Source: Leishmania infantum JPCM5
Lineage: Eukaryota; Euglenozoa; Kinetoplastea; Trypanosomatida; Trypanosomatidae
Direction of reading: 5' to 3'
NCBI RefSeq assembly: GCF_000002875.2
Contig: NC_009405.2
Span: 280,928 to 344,927 of the forward strand
Length of the DNA stretch: 64,000 nucleotides
Shown here: positions 52,001 through 60,905 of the stretch, piece by piece
Layout: each line of letters starts with the position of its first letter
How positions within the stretch are numbered: the stretch's first letter is position 1
The notes under the pieces: model-generated
The model's database searches: none
What the model was told of the DNA's origin: nothing
The model's input: only the letters and a program-made list of their open reading frames with translations
Made by a program: the position numbers and the translations under genes

Positions 52001-54074
52001 CACCGGGCCGCCTCTGGGTCACACATTGCATCCAGGCGGCGGCGCCGTGGCGTCGGTTTCGTTCTGGATGAGTGGTTGCAGGCTGCGACGTGAGGCGCAG
52101 TATCCCACGGCACCTACAAATGGTTGCCGCTCGAGTGCCTTCAGCAGCAGCAGCGGCGGCACCAACAGCAACGGGGGAGATGCAGCCCACAGTGGTGCTG
52201 CTGGCGCTGCATTACGTCATAATCCGAATGACGAGGTGCTCGTCATGCAGGGGCGCTCATGCGACGCGGGCGACAGCAGCAGCGAGAAGAGGGTGGCGGG
52301 GGAGGCAGGCATCGAAGCCGGCGCGGCACCTGTGGCGAAGCACACCAGCCACGACCACGACGGCGACAACGCCGGCCTGAGCGATGCTTGTATGCAGACA
52401 CGGAAGCGGCATCCGTGGATGCCTGTCTTCCCCAGCTCTTCTCGCAGCGCGAAGACGGCATTGGCAGCCGGAACGGCGTGCGCCGAGTTCGACAGCAAAG
52501 GCATGCTTGCCATGACGGCGCCGACCCACGCGATGGCCACCATCACAGTGGTGCCGCCCACGCTGTCCTTTATAGAGGAGGCGGAGGTGCAATCCACATG
52601 TAATGCATCGCCACTCGCTCTCGCCATTGCCGCCACATCCGGTGGACCGTATCGTGGCGAAGGAGAGCCGACACCCGACAAGGAGGCGCTGGACGACGGA
52701 GTTGACGGTGACGAGAGATCGGGCGTGGACGTTCTCATCCCTCTGCCGCTTGGCGTACAGGCACATCACAGCCGCAGAGTCAGCAGCGTTAGCAACACCA
52801 TCGCAGCTCCCACGAACACCGCTGTGACCGCTGCGCTGGACGGTTTGGGGGAGACTGAGACGTATGCTCGCACCTGCATCGAGGAGAGCGCCGCTGACGC
52901 GCGGGATGCGGGGGTGTCGGTGCGGGATACGCTCCAGACGCAGCACGGGCAGCCGCCCCTGCAGCAGCAGTGCTCGCCCACCACGGCCCCGTTTGCGCTG
53001 CCCTCTGCCCTGCCTGGAATGGGCATGGTGGAGAGCGGGGCTTCTCACGCCATTGAAGGCTTTGCCGCGGGAGCCGGCCGGGACTCTGGCAGCTGCGGCG
53101 GCAGCGGTACCACCGGTGTTGCAGTCAGCGGTAGAAATGTGGCTTCCATGCCGACTGCCCTTAGGGCCGCGACCTCCCTCGCTGCCTTGACCTCGCGGGA
53201 GTCCTGCGACAGCTTGGTGCCGTCGTCGCAGACGTCTGAGCTCGCGCTTATGCCGCGGCGCAGCGGCGACGCGGCGGACGGCAACGGCGGCACTGGCACT
53301 GGCCCGGGCCCCCTTCTCATAGATGAGCGCGTCTCTGGTGTGGCGGCGGCTGGCTCGAGCGCAGTCACCGGTGCACACGCTGCGGAGGACGGAGACGTTC
53401 ATGACGGACGTGTTGCCGCCCACACAGACCCGGGCTTAGAGGCGGAGCACGAGTTGCCGCACTCACCACTCGCCACGAAGCTCATAGGCTCCGACTTGAT
53501 GGCAGAGCCTCATGCCACATCGCACCGCAGTGTCGACATCCGCTCCGCGGGTTTAGCTGTAGGAGTGGACCAGCGCGATACCAGCCTTGGCGAGCAGATA
53601 CCCCTCACAGTGCCACAAAATTCGCCTGAGCCATCCCAGCCGACAGCGTCTTGCACAGTGGGCCCTCCAGGGTCACCAGACCACGTGCTTGCCCGCTCGC
53701 CGCTGCTCCTGGGCGAAGAGGCTTCTGTAGACACGCGCGCAGCAAGTCGAGCCCAGACGCGCCCCGACCATCACTACGGGCTGGTAGTGTCACCCTCGCC
53801 GCATCACGAAGGCTCGACTCCACGTGTGCGCGCCCAGTCGCGCTCACAGCGCCAGCACCGCGGCCCCAGTGTCGGTCAGGTTGTGTGCCGTTGGTGTGGA
53901 GAACCGTATACAAACACAGATGTATGCCTTGCCGCGCGGCGACCACACAGCGTGCTCCGCGAGGAGCGGCGCATAGAGAAGGCGGCGAAGCGCACGGCAC
54001 AGACGCTCTTGCGCGAGGGCCGAGTCACGGAGGCGGTGGCGCTGCTGAAGAGCGCTGGTGTATACGTGCAATGA
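46089..54074 (+). CDS. Giant Ser/Ala/Gly-rich protein with N-myristoylation signal (2661 aa)
   Basis: The first ATG gives MGNSSSRRSS: Gly2, a small residue at position 5 and Ser6, followed by basic residues. This is a strong N-myristoyltransferase substrate pattern and suggests membrane attachment. An AGC microsatellite (46096-46145) encodes the Ser run. Most of the protein is low complexity (Ser, Ala, Thr, Gly, Pro, His) with acidic stretches (about residues 1420-1450 and 1487-1520) and no recognised catalytic domain. More ordered patches include ~1587-1615 (RNTFTAFVHLSDISS, then LLATAAATF) and the C-terminus. That end has CRWCGEPY and a following Cys and His (Cys2600, Cys2603, Cys2613, His2620), which may bind zinc, followed by a helix (RTAQTLLREGRVTEAVALL). 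Probably a membrane- or cytoskeleton-associated scaffold; the function is unknown. Confidence 0.8.
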   Translation: MGNSSSRRSSSSSSGSGSSLSHTAVGGSSSRQRSRDSQVRGRPALRSLSSGKNVSAVTSATATSSRVAASSLLTGSGLRTRKQHRDAAAGAMTTSAATQDNNLVSPVSSIHRHGLLSLSSLPTKSLVPSPARATAAAVTASQHSVGERGHPLRDSRGRERPCDAELSPQQRHHQQQNNDFDLAVIDASNSCQAHGGDENANGGAARSGSAVSVHRARSSSTLQAATDSAVPLPLRTLLILEDAHPAATKVSTAPTPAGGHTRGTVSMRRGGDTEVDMNEHNTDSSQVCRAISPSTLNPKGRVPLESPAFSCPPSTAAPPLPVGRAARSTNAPCHPSTTTTSTATPQRPDEPLDLGVKGAVDRGSGNSKSGLKSKTEGAGDGRSGGGGGGFWRRQSHNLLFRKLLSRPGSRAERSSLPSRPKAGEDGGSARGTKAELTAGKGSLCRRDVEAKTVYKRTSPAQRAHDVPSTAPAALATQPRSSASSPFPAVAAAATATGLAVSRPPTSSMTAQRVSAFQPSDAAGHSVGRTTVAPTVDDARSPASDSKSPRGAEDVSGPRPSGKECGEALPRGLPVSIETPHFLQLVPGEQAGHQGSEESDSTTPTDTNSAPILPPPTTASFAEAVWGTRRAAAPATPATATDNTSLFSDDDHDNGQDSNCVTAAASPSVYYSFHQQPRQLKAPGVPGAGLSSTTTVTDTTARVSPRSPFVSPLTAVVAAESGGSAAAAAFPSSAATTDACLRGRRSVSQSVIIAAWNRMGARTGAPVSGVGAGGGHHGGVESPEPSAEALQMSFALRKSLAVAGDSIGGGDELATSAVPASRDTQLARVPTGAAAEVATGKASFFRHQCTVAGHQEAGSRGSSRRSWASVASILPIRRRSVVTRQREPPALFSPSPENSEPSDAVPQPFSALGQLSIREGAPAAGHPASPPAPTKAANDIAHSWVAAPPQELHRPPRARIKYKKEAPSADRALPLMREPPASLRTSTATSTAIATQWPSSQESRGSDTSLSTTQSLQAGILVPVNGEDRSGGGLVEERERLSVRRMTAYDEEMGSATATTVDADEEDRANEEGDAAERQAAPRSPQSLPQHQLQRQPIEEHPHRASAPGFTTTHTTVAANSAAPGLLLAHDNDQQHYSPPHCMWSGTFFAPSTCGAAACGAILWVHSSPSSPRSYSTSDSRLEVARGAQDVEDEEDSIDEVGLRRARDGEDARCRLHRSGDEHAKHFVGLDASPFNRNYSSPSVFAYRSDSTGFNAMTAATRGGGGAKRAALVRSSSHQLLSRRSQSEPTRNTSLLSSTARAMPRWRERLTPTPQPTSLLSSSTARDDVDGTASGLLSAPRGRRGLTSQGAPPLAHQPSAHLHPPPPPTSALPSHVPQYLRREISGSLGSVRWQEVSLHASGGRASPNFGFAGSSRVNDDTPPHYDALDDDDEDSAEDGGDDGAQRRQGCPVSGAVGEDTGDDGDDTFLCLESSEAPTWGMATLRTWHRDDAEDDDEDGRDEEEDKDDTSENGAGSCGSGEARSGGRHCLRLPQRHRWRRSVTPPSASTQLPTQQPQESCNVGRASREFDPSTPSEQGIPPSRTGTRTFADAIVRLPQTRYEPPMPSNRNTFTAFVHLSDISSSQLLATAAATFQCGFDAHLRGVSSGVHGDEAAAATSEDGGYAVHRAGPHVHTPAIADTLILNGYAFQEAHLAAGSGVGADVVDAAGGALPISPLNSSLGTAPTDHISRVDTPVLVAVHGAVARRTPLSEEAEAASARSESPDALSCVTPPKLRSVTKAPRGLNHAAAAVAAAAVGLDGSSGGFDGDNDAGSDDLSVPAAQPGATSPRTSWSLESMRAGGAPVSEGERHALSDEERPWLDAFGHSTPLLHSVAGAVVAVEAPATVDSRLQHSAPLSTSQSLPWWNRHRHTTRSEGSDTMDFSQRGGESGNGGGGHSPYSSVSVNSALVVVPGGRAASLASPATPTGSVAITGPPLGHTLHPGGGAVASVSFWMSGCRLRREAQYPTAPTNGCRSSAFSSSSGGTNSNGGDAAHSGAAGAALRHNPNDEVLVMQGRSCDAGDSSSEKRVAGEAGIEAGAAPVAKHTSHDHDGDNAGLSDACMQTRKRHPWMPVFPSSSRSAKTALAAGTACAEFDSKGMLAMTAPTHAMATITVVPPTLSFIEEAEVQSTCNASPLALAIAATSGGPYRGEGEPTPDKEALDDGVDGDERSGVDVLIPLPLGVQAHHSRRVSSVSNTIAAPTNTAVTAALDGLGETETYARTCIEESAADARDAGVSVRDTLQTQHGQPPLQQQCSPTTAPFALPSALPGMGMVESGASHAIEGFAAGAGRDSGSCGGSGTTGVAVSGRNVASMPTALRAATSLAALTSRESCDSLVPSSQTSELALMPRRSGDAADGNGGTGTGPGPLLIDERVSGVAAAGSSAVTGAHAAEDGDVHDGRVAAHTDPGLEAEHELPHSPLATKLIGSDLMAEPHATSHRSVDIRSAGLAVGVDQRDTSLGEQIPLTVPQNSPEPSQPTASCTVGPPGSPDHVLARSPLLLGEEASVDTRAASRAQTRPDHHYGLVVSPSPHHEGSTPRVRAQSRSQRQHRGPSVGQVVCRWCGEPYTNTDVCLAARRPHSVLREERRIEKAAKRTAQTLLREGRVTEAVALLKSAGVYVQ

Positions 54075-54736
54075 GCGAGGCTTCCACGGCGCGCACCACG
54101 GCGCTTCACGGAGCTTCACGGCGCTCTCCCCCTCTCTCTCTATCTCCGCGTGTCACTCACGTCTCATCTCCGTCGACGTTGTCGCGGCCTTCTTTTGGTG
54201 TCTTTCACTTGCTTGCAACCCTGCTCGCTCTGTTCTCATACTCCTGTATCGCTGGTCATCGCGCGCCACTTCGCCGCTCGCTAAGTCTCCGTCTTCGTGC
54301 GTGTGTGTGTGTGTGCAACGTCGTACTCGCATTCTGGGCGAGAGATGCCATCATGCATCATCGCCAGTCTGGACGCTCTACACGACTGTGGCAGCCTCGG
54401 AGTCCCCCCTTCAAGGACGCTGTCGCCCACAAGAGCGTTTTCTGTCTTGTGTGCCGGCTCTCCATCGGCATGTGAGTGTGTACGTGCCCGCCGCTCTTGA
54501 TCGTTGATGTCTCACTCTGCTGCTGCTGCTGTGCTCCCCTGACCTCTCTTTCGCCACGTCGTTGTATGTCGCGCACAAACACGTTTTCCTATCATGCGCA
54601 GAGAAAGCAAAGACGAAGTCAAAGGCGAGCAGTCGCGGCGCACTCTCGGTGCCACCGTCTGCTGCATACACCTCACGTTTCCCTTCACGTCTGTCTCTCT
54701 CTCTCTCTGTGCGTGTGTGGAGGTTAGAAGCACCCG
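54075..54736 (+). other. Intergenic spacer
   Basis: 0.66 kb, C/T- and TG-rich. It contains the acceptor of the zinc-finger gene at its end and nothing else recognised. Confidence 0.75.
54633..54722 (+). promoter_or_regulatory. Candidate spliced-leader acceptor for the RanBP2-finger gene
   Basis: A pyrimidine tract with a CT repeat (about 54670-54711) is AG-free and reaches AG 54721-54722. It gives a 14-nt leader before the ATG at 54737 and supports the basic N-terminus as real. Confidence 0.45.
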
Positions 54737-56797
54737 ATGCAAGCTACATGTCGCTTAGGGCTCGTCATGTGGAGGGGCAGCCATCGTCGTTGGTATAGCC
54801 GTCATCAGGCATGCTCCTCACCACTTACACCAACGCTAGGTGCATTGTGGAGTGCCCACCGCATGCGGCACTCGCCGGCGCTGGAGCGTGGCGCTGGTGA
54901 CTTGAGGGCCGTGACGCGACTGCCGCGTGGCATGTCCCCGTTTCAGTCATCTCGCGCTGCTGCCCCGGCCTCACAGCAGTGCGACGCTGTCGAATCTTGC
55001 CCTGACGGTGGTAGCCACATTGGCCATAGCTTATCCCCTTCCACTAACGTCGAAGGTGCCCCCTCGTCGTCCGCGCAGCCAAGCGAGCAGCTACCGCCGT
55101 GGCCAGTCGACGCCTTCGAATTCAACGCCGTTACGGCACACGGCGGACACGACGTTCGTCTAGCCTGGGACGCCATTTTTTCCTCCTCCGACTCGGCCAC
55201 TGCTGACGCTAGCGGCAACGAGAGTGCCACATCCACACTGATGGGTGCCGGCGCTGTGCCTGATGCGACATCACCATTGCTCAACACCGCGTCTCGGACG
55301 ACACCGAAGCTGTCTCTTGTCACTCTCGACACGATTCGGCAACTAAAGACAGTAGAGGAGACGGCAGAGGCGCAGGCAGCGCTGCGCGGTGGCGGTTGGG
55401 TGTGCACGGGATGCTGGTCGATTGTGCGCGCAGACTGTAGCGACAACACGAGTAGCGGTGCGTCCGACTCAACTGGTCTCTCATCCTTCCCCCGCACCAT
55501 CTGCCCTGCGTGCCGCACACTGCGCCACGACGCGCGCATGTGGTCGCACACAGTTTCTCTGCGTCGTCGGCCCGATCTCTGGCAATGCGGATGCTGTGGA
55601 GAGGCAAACGCGCGTGCTGCCGCGAACTGCCGCTGCTGTGGGGTAGCACGGTCAGAAAGCATTGACACGGCGGATGATAGCCAGAAAGAGGCTTTCGTGC
55701 GCATGACGATCGCCGCCGAAGTGGACTCATACCCGATCGGGCATGTCGTCGTCACGCGAAACCGCACGACGCGCTGGCGCTGCGGGGCTTGTCGGGAGGT
55801 CAACTCCCTGCAGATAGTGGTGTGTCGCCACTGCGCACGCGAGCGGTTTGCTGTCACGGTAAGCTGTCCCACGTGCGATGCCCCGCGTGTCTTGTCAAAC
55901 GCGGTGGTGTTTGGCGGTGGTGGGGCTGACGCACATGTGACACGAGGGCCCGACAGCCACAAGGCGCTGGACACCGCCTCCCCGTCATCTGTTGGTACCG
56001 CTGGTGCCTCCGGGGGCGGTCATACGGCCACGCCAAACTCCTCTGCGCGCGTCTTTGGCCCCGAAAACTGCTATAACCCGAACTCGACGCAGCTCACCTG
56101 TCTACAATGCCACAGCCCTCTCCATGGCGGCCGCGTGACCACCGTGAGCGCAACGCCGTCGTGGTGGTGCGCCTGCGGCGTTGTGAACACCATGACGGCG
56201 TACAGCTGCCTTCGTTGTCGCCTGCCGCGTGCCTTGGAGTGCCCTGAGAAGTTGCGAGCGCTCCTGCGGAGCGCCGTAGCGGATAGTGTCTCAGCCTCAC
56301 CGCCTCTGTTTGCACACGATGCCGGTGCTGCACCCGACTGCTCTGAGGCGTCACCGAAGTGGGACTTTAGGTCTTGCACGAACTGGATGTGCGACAGCTG
56401 CTGCGGCGTAAACACTGCTTCATATCAAGTGGTCGCGGAGAGTAGCTTGCCGCCTTTCTCGGACGCGGCCTGCCCCGACCACACGAAGCGCGGTCGTCGG
56501 CTGTGGATGCGGCACGGCGACGCAGCGTGCCGCCACTGCGGTGCCCCGTGGCATCACCACGTCTTGCAGGAAGGCAACTCCTGGCGCTGCGCGTGCCACG
56601 CGCTCAACTCGCGCGCCGACGCCTTTTGCACGAGCTGCGGGCTTCCGGCGCTGGATGGGGTTCGGCCGGACATGCTTTCTTCCTGGTCTAAGGGGGACTG
56701 GCGATGCCCATCGTGCGGCAGCCTCTGCTACAGAGGTCGACAGCGGTGTTCCTGCGGCACACCTCGCCCACCTGCACGACTCGGCGGCGCGATATGA
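54737..56797 (+). CDS. Multi-RanBP2-type zinc-finger protein, probably mitochondrial (686 aa)
   Basis: The N-terminal ~50 residues (MQATCRLGLVMWRGSHRRWY onward) are Arg/His/Ser-rich with no acidic residue, like a mitochondrial presequence. Residues ~70-210 are low complexity. From ~220 there is an array of RanBP2-type fingers (W-x-C-x1-2-C-x3-N-x6-C-x2-C). Clear ones start at Trp282 (Cys284, 287, Asn291, Cys298, 301), Trp347 (349, 352, Asn356, 363, 366), Trp477 (479, 481, Asn485, 492, 495) and Trp616 (618, 620, Asn624, 631, 634). Split or degenerate ones start at Trp221, Trp550 and Trp655. Such fingers bind single-stranded RNA or proteins. Organelle proteins with repeated fingers of this type (for example plant OZ1) act in RNA editing, so a kinetoplast RNA-processing role is a plausible inference, not shown here. 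Confidence 0.85.
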   Translation: MQATCRLGLVMWRGSHRRWYSRHQACSSPLTPTLGALWSAHRMRHSPALERGAGDLRAVTRLPRGMSPFQSSRAAAPASQQCDAVESCPDGGSHIGHSLSPSTNVEGAPSSSAQPSEQLPPWPVDAFEFNAVTAHGGHDVRLAWDAIFSSSDSATADASGNESATSTLMGAGAVPDATSPLLNTASRTTPKLSLVTLDTIRQLKTVEETAEAQAALRGGGWVCTGCWSIVRADCSDNTSSGASDSTGLSSFPRTICPACRTLRHDARMWSHTVSLRRRPDLWQCGCCGEANARAAANCRCCGVARSESIDTADDSQKEAFVRMTIAAEVDSYPIGHVVVTRNRTTRWRCGACREVNSLQIVVCRHCARERFAVTVSCPTCDAPRVLSNAVVFGGGGADAHVTRGPDSHKALDTASPSSVGTAGASGGGHTATPNSSARVFGPENCYNPNSTQLTCLQCHSPLHGGRVTTVSATPSWWCACGVVNTMTAYSCLRCRLPRALECPEKLRALLRSAVADSVSASPPLFAHDAGAAPDCSEASPKWDFRSCTNWMCDSCCGVNTASYQVVAESSLPPFSDAACPDHTKRGRRLWMRHGDAACRHCGAPWHHHVLQEGNSWRCACHALNSRADAFCTSCGLPALDGVRPDMLSSWSKGDWRCPSCGSLCYRGRQRCSCGTPRPPARLGGAI

Positions 56798-59700
56798 TGC
56801 CGCTGACCTGTAAGCGAGGGCACGGTTGCGTGCATGTGCGGCAGCGTCTGGAGGCGGGGAACAGGAGTTGCGCACATGCGTTGCAACCGTTCTTGCAGAG
56901 GCACTTCGATGCTCTGTCGTGAGGCCTGCGGTCGCCTGAAGCCGAAAGAACAACGAAGAGGGAATTTGGCCACGCGCAGGCACACATATACAGTGACTCA
57001 CACGTGTGTTTTGCGGCATGTATCTGTCTGTCGGAGCCGATATGAATGCCCCCCTCCCCCCCCTCCCCCCTCAGCGCAGACGGCATGCTGGAGGGAAGGC
57101 GAGCCTCACGGGATGGGCGTGAGAGGGGTTGCAAAGATGCGAAGACACTTCTCTTCTCTATATGGCCGCCGTCTTGTCGTCTCATCGACTCCTCCCCAAT
57201 CCCCTCGTTTACTCATGAAAGGTAGCAATTGCTGTGAGGGCACCTGCGATGCCTGGCGCGCCTCCAACTGCACTCTACACCCCCCCTTCCTCACCCACAC
57301 CCACAATCTTCCATCCTCGTCTCCCGCTTACGTAGGAGCCGCACTGGAGGACGTCTGCGCCTCTTTCTCTTCTCCTGGGTCAAGCCAACGCTCACGTCAG
57401 CGCCACACACGTGCAAGCGAACGGGTGCCTGCAGCTGTGTGTGTCTCTCTTTGGGTGCACGTGTGGCACAAGGCACCGCCGACATCCCTTTATCTGCCTC
57501 TCTGGCCAGCTCCTACCCCTCCCTCTCATTCCCTTCAACTGCCATATTGGGGGAGGAGGAGAGTGTCGGCTGACTAACGTCGTCAGGCGCTGGCCCACCG
57601 ACACAAAAAAAAACACCGACCTTCTCACGGTAGTTGCGTGCATTCCCACCACCTATATCCCCAACCTTGTGCATATCAACAATCCTTGCCGCCGCCGCCG
57701 TCGTCATCGCTGCCCGCCTACCCTCGTCTCTGCACACAGGAACAGATACATGCAACGGTGCTACGGCATGAGGTGCGCCTACGAGCGGTGAATGAGGCCA
57801 CATCCCCGTCTCTCGTCTTTTCCTCTCCCGCTGCTGGCACGTGTGAGATCAGCCCCCACCCCCTCCGCTACGAAGAGAAGGCGTTTGCCTTGCCAGGGGG
57901 TGGTGCCCAGAGAGCGGGTTTGTGGCCCCTCCGATGTGGGCAGGGCCACGCGTGCGTCGGCGCCGTCCTCCCCTGTGCTCCTCACGGGGCTCTTTTATGT
58001 TCCTCTGTCGCACACCTCAGCCGAGAAGTCCGATGGGCGCTTGTCTGCTCTGCTCTCCTCCCCCTCCCCACCGCGCTGCTTCGCACGGCACAAGTGCTTT
58101 GCCCTCTTGTGGGCGGCCTCCGCCATGCGTGTCGGGTCGGCTTCCGGCCGCGGCGTTCGGGTATGCAAACACAGACATGTGTATGTGTGCGCGGTAGCTC
58201 TCTTCCACCCCCTCCCTCCTATGCTGGGGAGGATGCCACCTGCTTTCATGGCCTTGTCTGCCCGTTCAAGGCAGTCCCACCCTGACCAGCCTCCATCACG
58301 TCCGCCACCGGGTGCGATACGGCGGATGAGAGGAGGGGGTGGGCCCTGCGCCGTCACCGACTTCGTCAAACAGATAAGCAGCGATTCCGCAAAGGCGGCG
58401 CGCAGCGGTCCGCTTCCTCCCTCCGCCCCTACCGGGCGACGCCCACAACAGGCCAGAGAACGGGGGGGGGGAGGGGACGGGTCGAGACCCGGCACCGCCC
58501 CAACTCACTCTAAACTGCCTTCTTCTCTTCCTTCCCACCGACTCTCTCTCTCTCTGATCTCACATCAGCGAGGGCAGGAGCTGGCCACACGGACGCCCAC
58601 ACAAGAGCGGCTTGACTATCTGTGCGTGTAGAACACTTCGCAACGAGCCCCTAACCCTCCTTCCCCTCCTCGCATGCGCACACACCTCCACCGTAAAGCA
58701 CGCTGTGCTCGCACATACCTTCCGGCACTCGCAATTCGATAGAGGACGCTGAGCACAGCGGACGAAAGAGACAGAGGGAGACGCACAGCGAGGCGTGGTT
58801 TTACAACTTGCAAGCACACCACGCATACACACACTGGTGCGTGCGTGCGCGTTTTGTGTGCGTGCAGACGCACCGACAGCTCCCCTGGAGGCCCGCCTCC
58901 TGTTCCCCTGTGTCTTTTCCCGCTCGCGCGCGCGCTTCCCGCCGCGACTCGTCTCGATAAGAGGGCAGCATCTCATTCTTTCTCGCTCTCTCACCTGTAG
59001 GAAAGGCCTCGGCTGTTGGGGGTTTGCACCGCTCATTTCCGTTTTTTTTTCTGCTTTGTGGCACGATCCTGCCGACCCATTTCCCTCTGTACCTGCCTCT
59101 TCTCTCTCTTCGGGTTCGGGTGTGGGCGTCCGACGCGGCTACTTGTCAAGAGCATCATCGCATCACTTCCACTTGCTCTCGGATTCTTTTTGTTTGTGTC
59201 GGTCTTGTTAGTCGCCCTCTCCCACTCCCCCACACTACTATTCCTTCTCCCCCGTGTGCTACTCTCTCATACCACGACTCTACCGCCTTCCAACCCCCCC
59301 TCTCATCCTCACCCCCGCCCCGCACACGCTTTATGCTGCATATACGTGACCATCTTTGTTTTGGTATCATCTCTCTCTCGTCCTTGTAACTCGCGCGTGT
59401 GAGCGTCTGTCTCTGCGTGAGGGTGCGAGTTCTTCACGCCTGCTCAGACACGCTATCGCCACCCCTCACTTATCTCCCCAACCTCCACCTTCCCTCCTCC
59501 AAACTCTCTGGTTAGCGCGGCTCAAAATTTTAGTGCGTATTTCCTGTGCGCTTCGTCTGCCTTCTGCTTTCTTTTCGCGCTCCGCGATCTACTCACCCTC
59601 GACGCTCTCCCCTCCCGCATCGCCATCCCATTCCGGCGATTCTCTGCGAAGAGGGAGGCTGCTGCTCGGTGCTCCAGGTTGTGTGTGTTTAGCGGTCTCG

Positions 59701-60842
59701 GTGTTGTGCTGCGGCTCTCCTTTCTGGATTGCCACTTCTTCTTTGCCTCTCATTTCGTGTCTACTGAAGTGTAAGTTCGGTGGCGTGGAGTGGGGTGGGA
59801 AGGGGGGCCCGTTTGGATTCCGTGCTTGCTTCGGCGTGTTTACATTCCTCCCGAAGACCGCCACCGCCCCCACGCCACTCTGTAACGCAACCGCGCTATC
59901 GATTTTTGTTTGTTTGCTTGGCGGCTGGGCTGTCTGTGCGCGCGCGGGCGTGTTCGTGTGTATGTGTGTGTGTGCTTTCTTCTGGCCATTCCTTGCGCGA
60001 TCATCTCCTCCTCGGTGTTCGCAGTGTGTGTGTGTGTGTGTGTGTGTGCGTGCGTGCGTTGAAGCGCTTGACGGCGTGGCGTGCCTTCCGCTTCTTTCTC
60101 GTTCTCTGGTCGGCCCTACTCGGACACGTTTGCCCCTCCCCTCTCCCCTCTTGTGGTTTTCCGCGCCTCTCCAAATTCACTGTCCTCCCGCAGCGTATTG
60201 TCTCTCTCGCTAAGAGGGACAAAACCACGATTGGCAACAACGCCGGCACCGTCTGGCCCTCTCACGCGCCCCTCCCAATCACCGCCATCTCCGCCATCGA
60301 CGGTGCCGTCCTCCTTCCTCTTTCAATTCTTTTTTTTTTGCTCGTCGCTGCTCCTTCCCTCCTTTTTCTTTGCCGCGCACCACGCGCGCGCCGCCGTTTT
60401 CGCGGTGGTTGGTTGCGAGAGAGCAGCAGACCGGGCGGATCGTCTTGCCGGACTCTGCTGATTCGTATCGCCTTTCGGCTGTGTTGCACTGACTCGTCCC
60501 CCTCTGTGCGTGATATCGCGTCTCACCTCAGCCGCGACCCAGCCGCCGCGCCTTCCTCCCATCTCCCCAGTGGCCAATCCTTCGGTTACTTCCTCGTTGG
60601 GCATCCGAACGCCTTTCTGTCCACGTGTTTCTATGCGAGATCCTTTGTGTGCTCAGCCCCTGCAGCTCTTCCTCTTGGCCGAGGTTTATGTGCGTGGTGC
60701 CTCTCTCGCCACTCTGCGCCGGTGCCGCTCATCGCCATCGTGTGCTCCACGTAGACAAAAAGGCCAAACCGCGGATACCCCACCACCTCCTCTCCCCTCC
60801 ATTGCATTTTGGTCTGCAAGTCCGACTGGGGGTGCATACACA

Positions 60843-60905
60843 CACATACACGTATATACATATATATATATATATACGTATATATATGTGTATGTACATA
60901 TGTGT
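60843..60905. repeat. TA-rich palindromic tract
   Basis: CATACACGTATATA is mirrored by TATATATGTGTATG around a TA core. In RNA the single mismatch would be a G-U pair. It is similar in kind to 31368-31424. Confidence 0.55.

Noticed and set aside
57792..60754. Three frames of 279-324 codons in the 5.9-kb spacer
   Set aside because: They overlap one another, encode Ser/Pro/Leu/Cys-rich strings from pyrimidine-rich DNA, and have microsatellites within them.
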